Positions 9,555 to 21,503 are shown, numbered from the stretch's first letter. The stretch: DNA of 64,000 nucleotides from Zygnema cylindricum (GCA_037447655.1 JBBHKE010003331.1:20530-84529), one strand, 5' to 3'. Notes: a model not told the origin generated them from the letters alone. Translations and numbers: made by a program.

Positions 9555-10610
9555 GGTTATAAGCCCACCCTCTAAGGGGCCCGTATTTAACGGAACTGGG
9601 TTTATCTATTGGGAAAGTATGATCAAGGGTGCGTTTCATGAAAAGCACTTATATGGGATAGTGAGTGGAAGGGTGAGGAGGCCATCAGTAATCTATGGAG
9701 GTCTAATTGGATTTGGCAGCGTCAAATTCTCTGGGGTATCTGAACAAACGAAGGAGACACAAAAGAGTGAAAAAGAAGACACTATCGTTGAAAAAGAAAA
9801 GAGAAGGGAAAGGAGACTTTTACTTTGACTGCTCCAGTCATTGTATCTAAGTCAGCTATAAAGACAGTCAAAACTCAGGCAAATGACGCAAAAATTTGGG
9901 AATACAGCAATGGAGTAGCAAAACATCTTATCCTTACGCACTTTACTCGAGGAGTAGCTACCACTCATCTAATGGTAGTCAAAGCAACAAACATCAAGGA
10001 AGCCTTTGTTGATGTATACAACAGCACTAAAATCCAACAGCAACAACTCGTTGATCAGAGGATTAACTCAAAATTTCTCAAATGGGAGAAATATTTTGGA
10101 TATCTGTAATGATTTAGCCAGACTTATGAGTAATGATTTATGTAGTTTGAAAATGTTGGACGACAGTTGACAGAAAAAGAAAAGGTGAACACTCTAAATA
10201 TGAAACTGCTAGATGAGTACAAAAACATAGTAAATCGGGTAACGAGCTACCAGGTCACAGGTGGATTTGGAAATCAGTGGTAGGAATGATTCTTGTTCGT
10301 GAAAACACCATGGAGATTCGCAAAGGGGGGAAGTGTGCACACGCAGTGGCTGCAGGAAGAGACAAGGGGAATCGAAACTTCAAGAAACCTTACAACAACT
10401 TTGGAGGAGGAAATCGAGGCAATCAATGAGAAGGACTTGAAAGGGGTGCTCCGAAAGGATTATGTCATTTCTGCAAAAAGCCTGGACACTATATAGCTTA
10501 TTGCAACCGGTTGGCGGATCTGAGACACAAGGAGGGATATGAAAAACCGAACTCAGGTGGAAAGAACAAGGTATTTATGGCTACACAAGTGGAAGTGGAC
10601 AATATGGAGG
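9535..10610 (+). pseudogene. copia gag, subfamily 2, broken
   Basis: It begins MAATELQVISPPSKGP from an ATG in the LTR end, with the conserved FNGTGFIYWESMIKGAFHEK segment continuing to about 9828. A frameshift follows. The capsid core KIWEYSNGVAKHLILTHFTR lies at 9825-10109, and later parts are scattered over three frames. The zinc knuckle CHFCKKPGHYIAYC is still readable near 10460-10505. It is older and more decayed than the copies at 935 and 54657. Confidence 0.8.
9555..9569 (+). promoter_or_regulatory. degenerate initiator-tRNA-half primer site
   Basis: GGTTATAAGCCCACC differs from the intact sites at 955 and 54677 by two G-to-A changes in the GGG core. Both changes lie inside the tRNA-complementary stretch. 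Confidence 0.65.
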
Positions 10611-13600
10611 ATCTGAATGAGAAAATCGAAGGATTTTTTTTGAACGAATAGCTGGCGAAGAAGGAGATCGAGTCTGAAATTCCAAGAATGCAAAGTGTGC
10701 CTTCGGAGGTATGAGAGAACCTGAAAAACGATGGATTATTGATTCACTGGCATCCATGCAGATCTGTAGAGAGAAGAGTTTTTTTCTGAGTCTTAGGAAT
10801 ATTCTTTTATAAGAGATTGAATATAGAGATGGTAGGGTTGTAACAACTACTTTAGTAGGGTTGGTTGATCTAAAAATCTAGGTAGAAAAAAAAGTATACA
10901 TGATAACCCTTACAGATGTTCTCTATATACCTCAGTTGAACAACAACCTCATATCCACCTCTATAGTAGATGATAAAGGGTTTGAAACCAAGATTAAGAA
11001 GGGTGACTTCACAGCTAGCTTTGAGAGTAGAACTTATTTCATAGCTGGGAAAAGAAGTCAATGAATCTTCAGATTGGTTCTGAGTAATGGAAAGAAAAGA
11101 CTTTTGTATTCTTGTGTGAATGATATGATGACCTGACACAAAAGACTAAGACATGTGCATGCAAAATGACTAAAAAAAATGAAAGAAAAGAGAGTGATAG
11201 GGGGAATGCCATTTGGAAATGATGAAATATTAGGAGATTGCATTGGAAAATACATAAGTTGACGTTTCCAAAAACGCCACTGACACAGGATTTAAAATAC
11301 TAGATCTAGTAGACACTGATATTTGGGGACCGGCTAAAGTTCCCTCACCTGGGGGAAAGAGGTATATGATGACTGTGACAAATGATTTGTGAGTTATTCT
11401 AAGATTTACTTTATCACACATAAGTCAGGGGCAGCCAAATGTTCCACAAAATATAAAGCCTGGAGTGAAAAGTTGCATGGGACACCTATCAAGAGAATAA
11501 GAAATGATACCGGAGGGGAATATACCTCATATCAGTTTGAAGAATATTTAAAGGGGGAGGGGATTCAACACCAAAAACTGTTCTTTATAATCATAAAAAA
11601 AAATGGGGTTCGAGAAAGACTAAACACAACTTTAAGGGAGACTGCAACGTGTATGCTGAATGATAAAAAGATAGGAAGAAGATTTTGGGTATAGGCCATG
11701 AACTGTGCCGCTTATCTCAAAAATAAAGTAGTAACATCAACTATAAAAGGCACAACACCTTATGAAAGATGGACAGGCACAAAACCAATTTTAACTCATC
11801 TCAAGGTTTTCGGTAGTAAGGTCTACACCTTAGATAAAGATAAGTCAAAATGGAAATTTAATCGAGAGGGAGACCAAGATATCCATTAGGGTATGATGAT
11901 GACACAAAATGATATAGAGTGTATGACCTTGAGAGAAATGATGTAGTCTTGGCAAAGCTCTTAGTGGTAATGGATGAAGGGAAATCCATATCTTCATTTG
12001 ATTTTACAAAAATAGTAAGAGTTAGATTCAAAAATGAGGAAGTTGGTATCATAGGAAGTGCTCGAAGAAATTCGAGAAATGCCATCAATATCAGCTTCAG
12101 AGTTTAAGGGAGGACGAAAGAGCAACAAACGAATTCAGGAAAGACACTTGAATAACAAGGTTACTAAGTTGTCACACCCAAGTGAGCCACAGACATATGT
12201 GGAGGCAGTGAATAATTTGGAGAACAAACAGTGGATCATTGCTATTAATGAGGAGATGGCTTTCATTAAAGAGGCAAACACATGGGAGGTGGTGGACTGC
12301 TTACCAGACAAAAAACCGATAGGATGTAAGTGGGTTTTCAAATTTAAACTGAATCCAGACAACACTATTGAGAGATATAAGGATCGGTTAGTGGCTAAAC
12401 AATATACACAGAAATATGGTATTGACTATGAGGAGACCTTTGCTCCAGTAGTCAGATTCCCATTAGTCTGAATTCTCCTAAGTTTGGCGTCAGCATAAGA
12501 CATGGAGGTTCATCAATTGGACATAAAAATTGCTTTCTTTAATGGAGAATTTGAAGAAAAAATCTTAATGAAGCAGCTAGAGGGGTTAGTGGAAAACGGT
12601 GAGGAGAACAAGCTATGCAAATTAATAAAGTCAATGTATTGACTGAAACAGGCTCCAAGGCAATGGAACAAAAAAATGGATGAATTTCTGATCAGACTTG
12701 GATATATAAAGATTAACTCAAATCACTCAATTTATTTGTTTGAAGATGAGGCAAGTGTTGTCTTTATTGCAGTATATGTTGATGATTTTTTTGTTTTAAA
12801 TCGGTCATTGGAACAGATAAGTAAACTGAAAAAAAAGACTTAAATGGGGCATTTTGATATGAAATACTTAGGAGAGGCTAAATATCTCTTAAAATTTCAA
12901 ATGGAGAGCGATAGGGGGAAAAGAATCATTAGATTAACGCAAAAAGAGGCAATAGGAAATATGTTAGAAAAATTCCAAATGGAGAAAGTCAACAGTTGCT
13001 CTACTCGAATAGAGTCGAAGCAAGTGAGTAACGGGTGATAGAAGGAAGGGATTGTGATCTTAGACAATCAGATGAGTGAAGAAGAGGAAACATTCATGAG
13101 AGGAATTCTATATAGACAGGTTGTAGGCAGTCTAATTTACATTATGAACTTCACTAGGCCTGCTATTGCAACGGCGGTTGGAATTCTGAGCATGAGTCTT
13201 AATGATCTTAGAGAGAGAGATTGGGAGGCACCAAAGAAAGTCATAAGATATCTGGTGGGAACTCGAGATTTGTGGTTGCATTTGGGTGGGGACAATACTG
13301 ATATCAATTGAAGGAGTGATGCTAGTTATGGGGATGCTTTGATGAGGAGATGCACTTCTCGATATCTATTGTATGTTGGAAATGGTGCTTGCTGTTGGAG
13401 TAGTAAGCAACAAAAGGTGATTGCTCAGTCCACCATGAAAGTTGAGTATATGGCCTCTTGTTCAACAATGAAAGAGCTAATGTGGATTAAGTCATTGTTG
13501 CAAGAACTTGGTTTCATGAAGGTTGGGACACCAAAAAAAATTTGCAATAATCAGGCTACAATAGCTATTGCAGAAAAACCGAAAACATCACTTTAAAGCA

Positions 13601-13735
13601 AAACATATGGATATAAGATTAAGCTTTGTAAGAGAAAAAGTATAGATTAAACTGATTAGTTTCGAATATAAGCCAGATAGAGAGATGGTAGATGACATGA
13701 TGACAAAGAGTGTTCCCTCTCCCAAATTAAACTTC
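10611..13735 (+). pseudogene. copia pol, subfamily 2, heavily decayed
   Basis: Protease reads WIIDSLASMQIC near 10731-10766, so the DSG active-site Gly is replaced by Leu. Integrase retains VDTDIWGP, a NDTGGEY version of the second Asp motif, and NGVRERLN (11389-11889). Reverse transcriptase runs from PIGCKWVFKFKLNPD to VYVDDFFVL (about 12058-12840) with several stops. RNase H shows SDASYGDALMRRC and STMKVEYMASC (13054-13596). At least eight stops or frameshifts are visible. There is no sign of coding constraint after insertion. Confidence 0.85.
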
Positions 13736-13787
13736 TGAAAAGATAGATGTGGACTGAAAATTAAAATACACTAGAAAATAAAGCGAG

Positions 13788-14807
13788 TGTAGAAATTAGT
13801 GATTTCTTAAGTATTTTCTAGGTTTTGCATTAAAAAAAATAAAAAAAAATCAGGTTGCCTGACTTCTTCTCTCTCTCTCTCTCTTAAGTCCCCATACTGT
13901 CGTAGTCATTGAAGACTTAGGAAAGAGAGAGAGGTAGCCATAGCTTAGGAAGATGAAGGTAGGAAGACAAGGAAGAATAAAAGTGACAAAGTCACTCTTA
14001 CACAAAAAGGTGAGTCCAGTAAGACTCAAACCTTTTACCGGATGAGCCAAATGTAGCCATCCGCTCTAAACGATAAGTCGTAAAAAATTGTTGAATCTAT
14101 ATAGGGTTTGATAATTACTTAAAGGGTAAAATTGAACCATAAGTCAATTAACTGGTTATAGAGACGTAGTGCAACATAAAACTAGATGTACAGTATCCAG
14201 CACAAAACAAATGTACATGACATTTGATTCAACGGCAAAGATTAGAAGTCGGTCTACATCGGACGGTTCGCATGTCAGCCGACATCTCGGAATGACCATT
14301 TTGGCGGTTTGTGGACATAACGTCACCAGATGACGCGTGGCGAACTCTCGTTGCTTTGAGGAATTCACGAAGCACACCAAAACGAATAAAGGAGTGACAA
14401 ACGTCTCTAGTTCAGCCACAAAGTACACCTGGCGTACAAAAAGTACCACAACTTGTGTACCTTTCTGTACTATACAGTTTTCTGATTAGATAAATACTTA
14501 ATTAGTGGGAGTTTTAGAGAGGGGTTTTAGGAATTAGGAAAATATGAGGCGGCCGCCTCTCCCCAGCAACCTTGTATATACAAGGCTAACTTTGGCCTCA
14601 TCCATTTAACGGCTCACTTGAGCAAATTTGGAGATTTCTCCTGCTTTTGACTCAGGGGAGTTGGGCCCTCACAAGGGTGAGTAAAATCACATTTGTTAGG
14701 GTTCAGACCGACTATTATTCTTATGCAAAGTGAGAAAGTAAATTTTATCTTGAAAGGCTTTCGATAGACTGCTGATTATGGGTGCCAAGGGCGGCCATAA
14801 AATTACA
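13788..14807 (+). mobile_element. copia 3' LTR (subfamily 2)
   Basis: It opens TGTAGAAATT after the PPT-like AAAGCGAG and closes AAATTACA, homologous to the GAATTACA edge at 9554. It includes a (CT)n run at 13867-13883, an antisense tRNA-like block and a GATGACGCGTGGC box. The relict gag start region in its last ~20 bases (GCCAAGGGCGGCC for CCAATGGCGGCC) has lost the ATG. Confidence 0.8.
14009..14080 (-). other. tRNA-like block in subfamily 2 LTR, antisense
   Basis: The minus-strand core GGTTTGAGTCT (plus 14022-14032) matches 9 of 11 bases of the B-box consensus. The block lies about 220 bases from the LTR start, the same place as in subfamilies 1 and 3, although the surrounding sequence has diverged. 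Confidence 0.4.
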
Positions 14808-16124
14808 AAAACATCTAACGGTCGATATTTACCCCCATAATATTGGAGCCATCCAGTTAACATGTTTCATCATGTTTGGTCTGGCAAAAAAAAAATGGTA
14901 CAAATCTGTACAAAATCGTAATGCGTCAAGTAAACAACCTCATTTTTCCTCTAATGGAAGTTCGCCCTAAGAAATGAATAAAAAGTGACAAAAAATGAAA
15001 GAAAAAAATAACAATAACTTGTCGATAGATAGGGCATTGCAGTAAATTACTAGTTTACTAAAAAATATTCTAATGGTTTTACGTATTTCACATTTCATGT
15101 AGGTTGTTGTTTTTGTTTTTAGGTTGAATGGTACGAATGTACGAAAATTCTAAAAAACCTTCTAGGTGTCGTACCTTTGTTAGTACGCACTGAAATAGTT
15201 CAGGTGAAACTAGATTAAGGGTAATCTTCCATTAGAGGAAATTTGGGGTTGTTTATTGGACTTTGTACGATATCGTACAAATTCGTATTTTTTTTTTTTT
15301 TTGTCAGACGAATCTTGTTTACCAGATGGGTGTCGGGGTGCTTCAATATTATAGGCGTAAGTCTCGACCATTTTCATTTTTTTAGATTCACGAACAAAAA
15401 ATACAGAAATCCTAAGAACTACGACTAAATTGGCGAAATTGGAAGAAGGTACGAGAATTATTGCGATGGAGAAAATTGTTGATAACTTGACAAAATATAA
15501 CAAATGTCATGGCACAAGGACAAAAATGCTTCCCGTCGCAACGAAAGCAAACCCCATGAAACGTAAGATGCTCAAAAGATAAAAACAAATTTAATTCTGC
15601 ATAATGCGTGACCAAAAAAGGTGGTGGACGCAAGCCTTAAAGGCGTATGCCCATGAGTTAAAATGCCTGGTTATTTTTTGTCGTTTTGTTCAAAATTCAA
15701 TTTGCAACGAGATATTTTTCTTCCGTACGAGAAATTTGGAAAAACCACATTATAATGGACGTAATGTTGATACTGTGTATGTACTTCAATTTTGGCTTCT
15801 TTTGTACTCAGTTTGGCCTTTTTCGGGAAAAAACCCAAATTAGAGTTGTAAATCAATTAGAGTAAAAAGACGCAACGGTGTACTATTTGTCATATTTTTT
15901 ACTCGTACCTAGGTTAGTGTAAAGATTCTGATGGCAAGTCCATTATAAGCGAAATGCACCCAAATTTTAATTATGGATAAACTAGAGTAAAATGTTTTTT
16001 TCAAAATTGTGAAAAATCCAAATTACGGTTTACAACGCTAATTATTTTTTAACACTAAAAATTTCTTAACGCTAATAACGATTAAAGGTGTAGATTCCAT
16101 CTCAACTAAAAACTTTAACCCAAA
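14808..16124. other. AT-rich intergenic with inverted repeat
   Basis: No gene is seen. An imperfect inverted repeat of about 70 bases pairs 14900-14972 with 15214-15290; its conserved core reads TTCCTCTAATGGAAG on the left arm and CTTCCATTAGAGGAAA on the right. A right-type end of the TIR family described at 50456 lies at 16070-16092 (ACGCTAATAACGATTAAAGGTGTA-like). Long T runs and repeated GTACGA words fill the rest. Confidence 0.6.
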
Positions 16125-16618
16125 TCACCTCGACAGCTAATTTAAGTGAAAGTATCACCTAAACAACGAATGATAAGACGTACGTGCACATGCCACACGA
16201 ATGTGAAATTTTGTTGCATGAGAGGGAGTACATGCTATTTTTTTTGTTACCCGTTGCGCACATGTACGGAAAAAAAATTTACAGGGGCCTCTAACCTCTA
16301 CAAGACTTTCATTCATGGGTCCTCTGTAAAAGTCTACCCCGTCATCGCCTCTCCCCTTCCATTTCACAATGCAACTCCTCTCTCCTCTTTCCTCGAAATG
16401 AAAAACAACAGCATTGGTATGAAATGAAAGATCTATAAAAAAATATTATTTTTTAACTATCTTCGGGCGTAGTTTTATAGTAGGTCGTGCGAGAAAAAAT
16501 AAAAAAAGGAAAGTGGGAAGCAAAGATCGCTGGTTACCAGTGAAGTCAACGTTGTCACAAGTGAGCGTGACGTCACAGTGTCACAACACTCAAAACATCT
16601 TCAATGTCACAAAAATTA
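16125..16618. repeat. diverged direct repeat, copy 1
   Basis: It is homologous to 17252-17736. Shared landmarks in the same order are GTATCACC, GCCACAC, GCGCATGTACGGAAAAAA, TTCATTTATGGGTCC-like, CGTCGCCTCTCCCC-like, GGTATGAAATGAAAGAT and CAATGTCACAAAA. No coding sequence is visible. Confidence 0.75.
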
Positions 16619-17251
16619 CACAGTTCATCGTTATTTAAGTTTAACATTTTTCGGGCAGTCAAAGCTCTTTTTCTCGTCACTTAATTTTACGATTTTCAAT
16701 AATGACGTCACAATCAAAAGGTAAAACCACTACCTTTCGATTGCATGCCTCTAAAAAAACCACCAACGTTCCATCACAAAGTTAAATGCTTTTTACTGCT
16801 TTAAAATTGTTTAACTCTAATAGCGTTGTTTTTAAGAGAATGTCTAGAACTGTCGCTATTTTTGTAGACGTCACCAATTGATCCAAGATTTGTAATCCTC
16901 TACAACCATCACATTTCAAAGTAACTATTTCATTTTCGGACATTGGAACGCTCTGTAAAGTACACTAGTACGAATTTAAAGTAAATTGCAGTGTTGCACA
17001 GTACACCGTGTATCAATATCAGTATTAGGGGATGTTCCCATACTTTAAAGTATCGACCTTTTCTTGTCGTTTTCCCCCAGAATTTTGTCCTTAACGAGAA
17101 AAACTTTAGCCGTACGAAAAAATCACTTTTACCACGGTACTGTGAACGTGAATTCGAGACTTTTAATGTACTCTATGTTTGTCGTCATGTAGTGCATTTT
17201 GACGTTTTTCTTCTTTTCGACAGAATCCAGCCATCAAAAACCATCACCACA

Positions 17252-17736
17252 ACTCACCTCGCGAGGTGATTTCAGTTGAACTGTTGAAGTATCACCCAAA
17301 ACGACCCACGCACGCGCCACACAGGTGGGAAAATGTTAGGACGAGGGAGAGTACTCGCTATTTTTATCCCTGCCCGTCATGCGCATGTACGGAAAAAATT
17401 TAGCAGGGGTCTCGGACCTCCACTTTCATTTATGGGTCCTTTGCAAAAATTTACGCCGTCGTCGCCTCTCCCCTCTCCCACTCACACTATTGTTTATATG
17501 CCACACCTTTTAGAATGAGACACGACAATACTGGTATGAAATGAAAGATTTTTGAAAAATATTTTTTGGGACTACCTTTAGGTGTATTTTTAGAGCAAGT
17601 CGAGTGAGAAAATTCGAAAAAAAGAAACCGGGAACCCATGGCGGAAAGTTCTTAAATCAATGACGTCGACGTCGTCGCAAGTGATTATGTGATCACAATG
17701 TCACAAAACTCTAAACATCTACAATGTCACAAAAAA
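17252..17736. repeat. diverged direct repeat, copy 2
   Basis: This is the second copy of the unit at 16125-16618, with many substitutions and small indels. The spacing between copies is about 1.13 kb, and the intervening DNA at 16619-17251 is AT-rich without a gene. Confidence 0.75.
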
Positions 17737-17807
17737 CTAGATGTCTACATTCGACGTTGTTTTTGTAGAGGTCGCCAATCGTCGGAAGTTTCGTAGTGGT
17801 CTTCAAC

Positions 17808-18040
17808 AGTCACAAGTTGTACCCACGTCTACAATCGTCACAAGTTGTACCCACGTCTACAACCGTCACAAGTTGTACCCACGTCTACGATCGTCACAAG
17901 TTATACCCACGTCTACAACCGTCACAAGTTGTACCCACGTCTATAACCATCACAAGTTGTACCCACGTCTACAATCCTCACAAGTCGTACCCACGTCTAC
18001 ACCCGTCACAAGCTGTACCCACGTCTACAACCGTCACATT
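17808..18040. repeat. 28-bp minisatellite, about 8 copies
   Basis: The unit GTACCCACGTCTACAACCGT plus CACAAGTT repeats head to tail with exact 28-base spacing (GTACCCACGTCTAC at 17819, 17847, 17875 and so on to 18015). Few substitutions occur between units. Because 28 is not a multiple of 3, all three frames cycle through the array and give long, meaningless open frames. Confidence 0.95.
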
Positions 18041-18343
18041 CCAAAAATCCGAATTCATGTTTTCGCACATTGGAAATTTGTAGCACGGAGATTTTTCACT
18101 AAAGTCCAAAAAATTTCTTCAAAGTATCGATTATATAGGGACACCCCCTTAATATTTGTTTTGCCACTTAAAATATCTCTTCTCCGTACACACTGTTGGA
18201 TTATGGATCGGACGGTTGCGATTGAAATGCGTATTATCACCTATTGATTGGCAATCTCCATCTGAAAATAGTACAAGTGCATACGGAGAAAAGTCAAACA
18301 ATGTAGCGAAAAAAACAAAACGCTAATAATGATTCAAAGTGTA

Positions 18344-20243
18344 GTTTGCTATGAGATCTATGTGCTGCTGACTACGCCATCTTGAACAAAAAATCAACAG
18401 GTCGATTCCGGGAGTTCTGGTGGCTCGATACACGAATTGCAAATGAAGTGTCGTAGTACAAGACTTCTAAGCATATATGTCTCATTCGTACTGATTTTGA
18501 CATTTTTACGAAATTTCGTTATTTTTTATAGATTTTGAACCTTTCGTAAAACGCATATACTTTTCGTATGGACTATATGTACGATAGTAATGTACGGAAA
18601 TATTCAAATTAAGGGTTGAACGTGCACCGTGAATCGCTATTAAAGCTAAACTCTATTTTGGGTTAAAGGCCTAAGGCCAACAAAAAGTCAAAAACTAACG
18701 TTAATTTATACACACCTAACACTAATTTGGATGTAGCCGCGATAGTCGATGTTCACATGTTCGGCGTTTGAAGGTATGAGAACAGATTCTCGCGATTCTC
18801 CCTCGTCTTTATGACTCGGATTCAAATCCGAGCTCGCTTTTTCGTGGCGACGCACTCAATTTCCCGTGTTGACGCCTTTTATATGACGCCTTTTATATGA
18901 CGTTTATTCTGTACGCTTATTCTGTTGTCTGTAGAAAATAATGAGCAATTTTCGTACGAACAGATTCATTTTTTATACTACACTATTTAAATATTTTAAA
19001 AAAATTGAAATTGGAGCAATTAACTCTAATTATACAAAACCTATAGTATGTGTCATAAAGGTTTTATTCGTTAAAATTTTGAATTTTTTTACGATTATGC
19101 ATTATTTTTAGGGTTTTCTTAACTTTTCGTAAATTTCATACACTATTCGTGTACGGATGGGATGTACGAATATAATGTACGGAATTCCTAAAAAAAGGTT
19201 GAAAGTACACCGTGAACCGCTGTTAGAGTTAAGAAATCGATAGAGTTTCCCATGCTTTTAGGGTAGCCGCGAAAGTCCGTGTTCACATATTCAATCCCTG
19301 AATATGTGAGGTCACGTTCTCGCGATTTTCTGTCGTCTTTTATGACTCGTAATCAAATTGAGTTCTCTTTTCTGTGCGACGCACTCAATTTCCCCCGTCG
19401 ACGCTATTATCTGACACTAATTTTGTACGTCTCTACAAAATAATGGGCAGTTCTAGTACGGACTTACACATTTTCCCTCATCTTTTTGACTTGGAATAAA
19501 ATCTGAGTATGCTTTTCCGTGCGACGTACTCAATTTTCCCTTTCGACGCCTACTTATTTTGTACGTTTGTACGAAATAATGAGCAGTTTTAGTACCAACT
19601 GACACATTTCTACATTACACTATCGACAAATATTCGACATTATAATAATTAAGGCTAGTTGAACAGTACCAATGTTGATGTAAACTTTTTTTGAGTTAAA
19701 TTTGATTAACTGCAATTTTTTTACGTACATGCGCGTGATGGGCAATGAAAAAAATAGGGAGCACTCTCCTTCGTGCTAATAAAAAACCCGGTACCTTAAT
19801 ACATGGGCACATACCCTAAGTTGTAGTAGTACTTTTGACGAATTTGTTCGTATTTTTATTTTATAATTAAGTCAAAGTCGGTCAACGCATTTTAAAAAAT
19901 CTGAAATTTTGAATAATGCGCATATGCATTCTTTTTCAGGGTTTTTTATCGTGCGCATACTAAGAATGAAACCTCTAGGGTATGTGCTCACATATTCATT
20001 TTATGATTTTCCTTCGTTTTTATGACTTGAAATCAAATATGATTACGCTTTTCCGTGGCGATGCACACAATTTCCCCTGTCGACGCCTCTACTTGACACT
20101 TATTTTGTACGTCTGTACAAAATAATAAATAGTTTTAGTATGAACTGACACAATTTGTACATTTCACTTTTTAAAAGGAGTCGAAGTTAGAGCACCTAAC
20201 CGCTAATTAAAAAATATGTGTAATAACGTAAAACAAAAGTTAA
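18344..20243. repeat. dispersed repeat modules in AT-rich DNA
   Basis: Several copies of two modules are present. Module 1 (TTCACATATTC, CTCGTCTTTATGACT, GACGCACTCAATTTCCC, GTACAAAATAATGAGCAG) occurs at about 18735-18975, 19265-19445, 19485-19620 and 19985-20175. Module 2 (GATTAACTGCAATTTTT, CATACCCTAAGTTGT, CGGTCAACGCATTTTA) occurs at 19665-19960. Both recur at 51850-53500. TIR-family left ends (CACCGTGAATCGCTATTA type) lie at 18631 and 19207. No gene is seen. Confidence 0.7.
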
Positions 20244-20672
20244 GGGTGGCGTTCCATCAGGAAATTCCGTAATCGTACGAACAACACCACAGAATGCTAC
20301 ACTTTGAACGATGTTCTCTCGAATCCACGTGCTCAGAAATTAGTGGTACCACGTAAGATAACAAAATTAGCGCGACGAAAGCTCGTTACGAGATCACTTT
20401 CGTGATTCCCGTTGAATTTTTGAATGCATATATATCATGTGCGAAATTTTTCGATTTCCGTTGGTTGCCGTCCTGACACGTACATTCATTATCCGACGTG
20501 TCGCGGCTCAATTTCTTTCGCCGCGAATGCTTCGCGAAAAAACATCCAACGGTCATTGTTGCCTCCCAGACCTTTGGAGAATATTGGCAAGATTCTTTGT
20601 AATGTTGTTCGCGTATAAAAACAAAATAAGAGGTACGACCAGCCTCACTTTTCGTCTGATGGAACGCCACAC
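20244..20672. mobile_element. Tourist/Harbinger-like MITE
   Basis: The left end GGGTGGCGTTCCATCAG and right end CTGATGGAACGCCACAC are inverted repeats differing only near the tip. TAA flanks both sides (20241-20243 and 20673-20675), the target duplication typical of PIF/Harbinger elements. The 429-base interior has no transposase ORF. Confidence 0.75.
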
Positions 20673-20784
20673 TAAATCTGATTGAGTTATAGTAGTATTT
20701 TTTATTAGATGTTTTTATATGTTTATTTCATTATAAAGTCAAAGTCGGTCAACGCATTTTATAAATTTTTGAATTTTGTTTCAT

Positions 20785-20975
20785 ACGCATATCCGTTATT
20801 TTTTGGGCGTTTCATGCGCATATCCGTTATTTTTTGGGCGTTTCATGCGCATATCCGTTATTTTTTGGGCGTTTCATACGCATATCCGTTATTTTTTGGG
20901 CGTTTCACACGCATATCCGTTAATTTTTGGGCGTTTCATGCGCATATCCGTTATTTTTGGGCGTTTCATGCGTGC
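20785..20975. repeat. 31-bp tandem array, about 6 copies
   Basis: The unit is CGCATATCCGTTATTTTTTG plus GGCGTTTCATG. Single units of the same sequence occur at 21225-21250, 21424-21450 and 53430-53470 in the same flanking context, so the array is a local expansion of one segment of dispersed module 2. Confidence 0.95.
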
Positions 20976-21027
20976 GTTTTCTGCGCATGAGACATCTATG
21001 CTTCTAAACGAAAAAGAAAATAAGACC

Positions 21028-21094
21028 TGCCGCGAGAGAGGATCGACCTCTCGATCTTAGGTTGACTTTGAACCCAATTTCATTGAGAGGCGGT
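21028..21094 (-). pseudogene. tRNA-Met 3' half fragment
   Basis: It contains the 3' part of the intron, the anticodon 3' strand, T arm and 3' acceptor (TCGCGGC plus A) of the tRNA gene at 21554-21658. It is truncated within the intron, and the 5' half is replaced by the 31-bp repeat sequence. Confidence 0.8.
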
Positions 21095-21307
21095 TTTGGG
21101 CGTTTCATGCGTGCGTTTTCTGCGCATGAGACATCTATGCTAGTAGTATTTTTTATTAAATGTTTATATATTTTATTTTATTATAAAGTCAAATTCGGTC
21201 AACGCATTTTATAAATTTTTGAATTTTGTTATTTTTTGGGCGTTTCATGTGTGCGTTTTCTGCGCATGAGACATCTATGCTTCTAAACGAAAAAGAAAAT
21301 AAGACCT

Positions 21308-21419
21308 TGACGCGAGAGAGGATCGAACTCTAGACGTTAGGGTGGCTTTAGATCCAACATCAATATCATTCAGTGGCGGTGCTATGAGACCTACGCGGTA
21401 CCGACTGCGCCATTGCGGC
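21308..21419 (-). pseudogene. tRNA-Met(CAU) pseudogene
   Basis: This is a full-length degenerate copy with the intron. The CAT anticodon is kept. The acceptor pairs GCCGCAA against TCGCGTC with mismatches, the D stem has GCGC opposite CGCG, and the T stem is broken (TAGAG against CTCTC). It is probably not functional. Confidence 0.8.
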
Positions 21420-21503
21420 CATTCATGCGCATATCCGTCATTTTTTACCCAATTTATTCGTGCGTTTTCTGCGATCTACCTAAACGAAAAAGAAAATAAG
21501 ACC

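Noticed and set aside
17808-18040. CRISPR-like regular spacing
   Set aside because: Units are contiguous 28-mers with no unique spacers, in a eukaryotic nuclear context. It is a simple minisatellite.
17741-18247. Long open frames over the minisatellite (THVYNRHKLYPRL-type repeats)
   Set aside because: All three frames are open because the 28-base unit has no stops and rotates frame. There are no flanking coding features, so this is a repeat artefact.
20709-21060. Open frames with FMRISVIFWAFHAHIRYF repeats
   Set aside because: These are translations of the 31-bp tandem array with the same frame rotation. They are not proteins.
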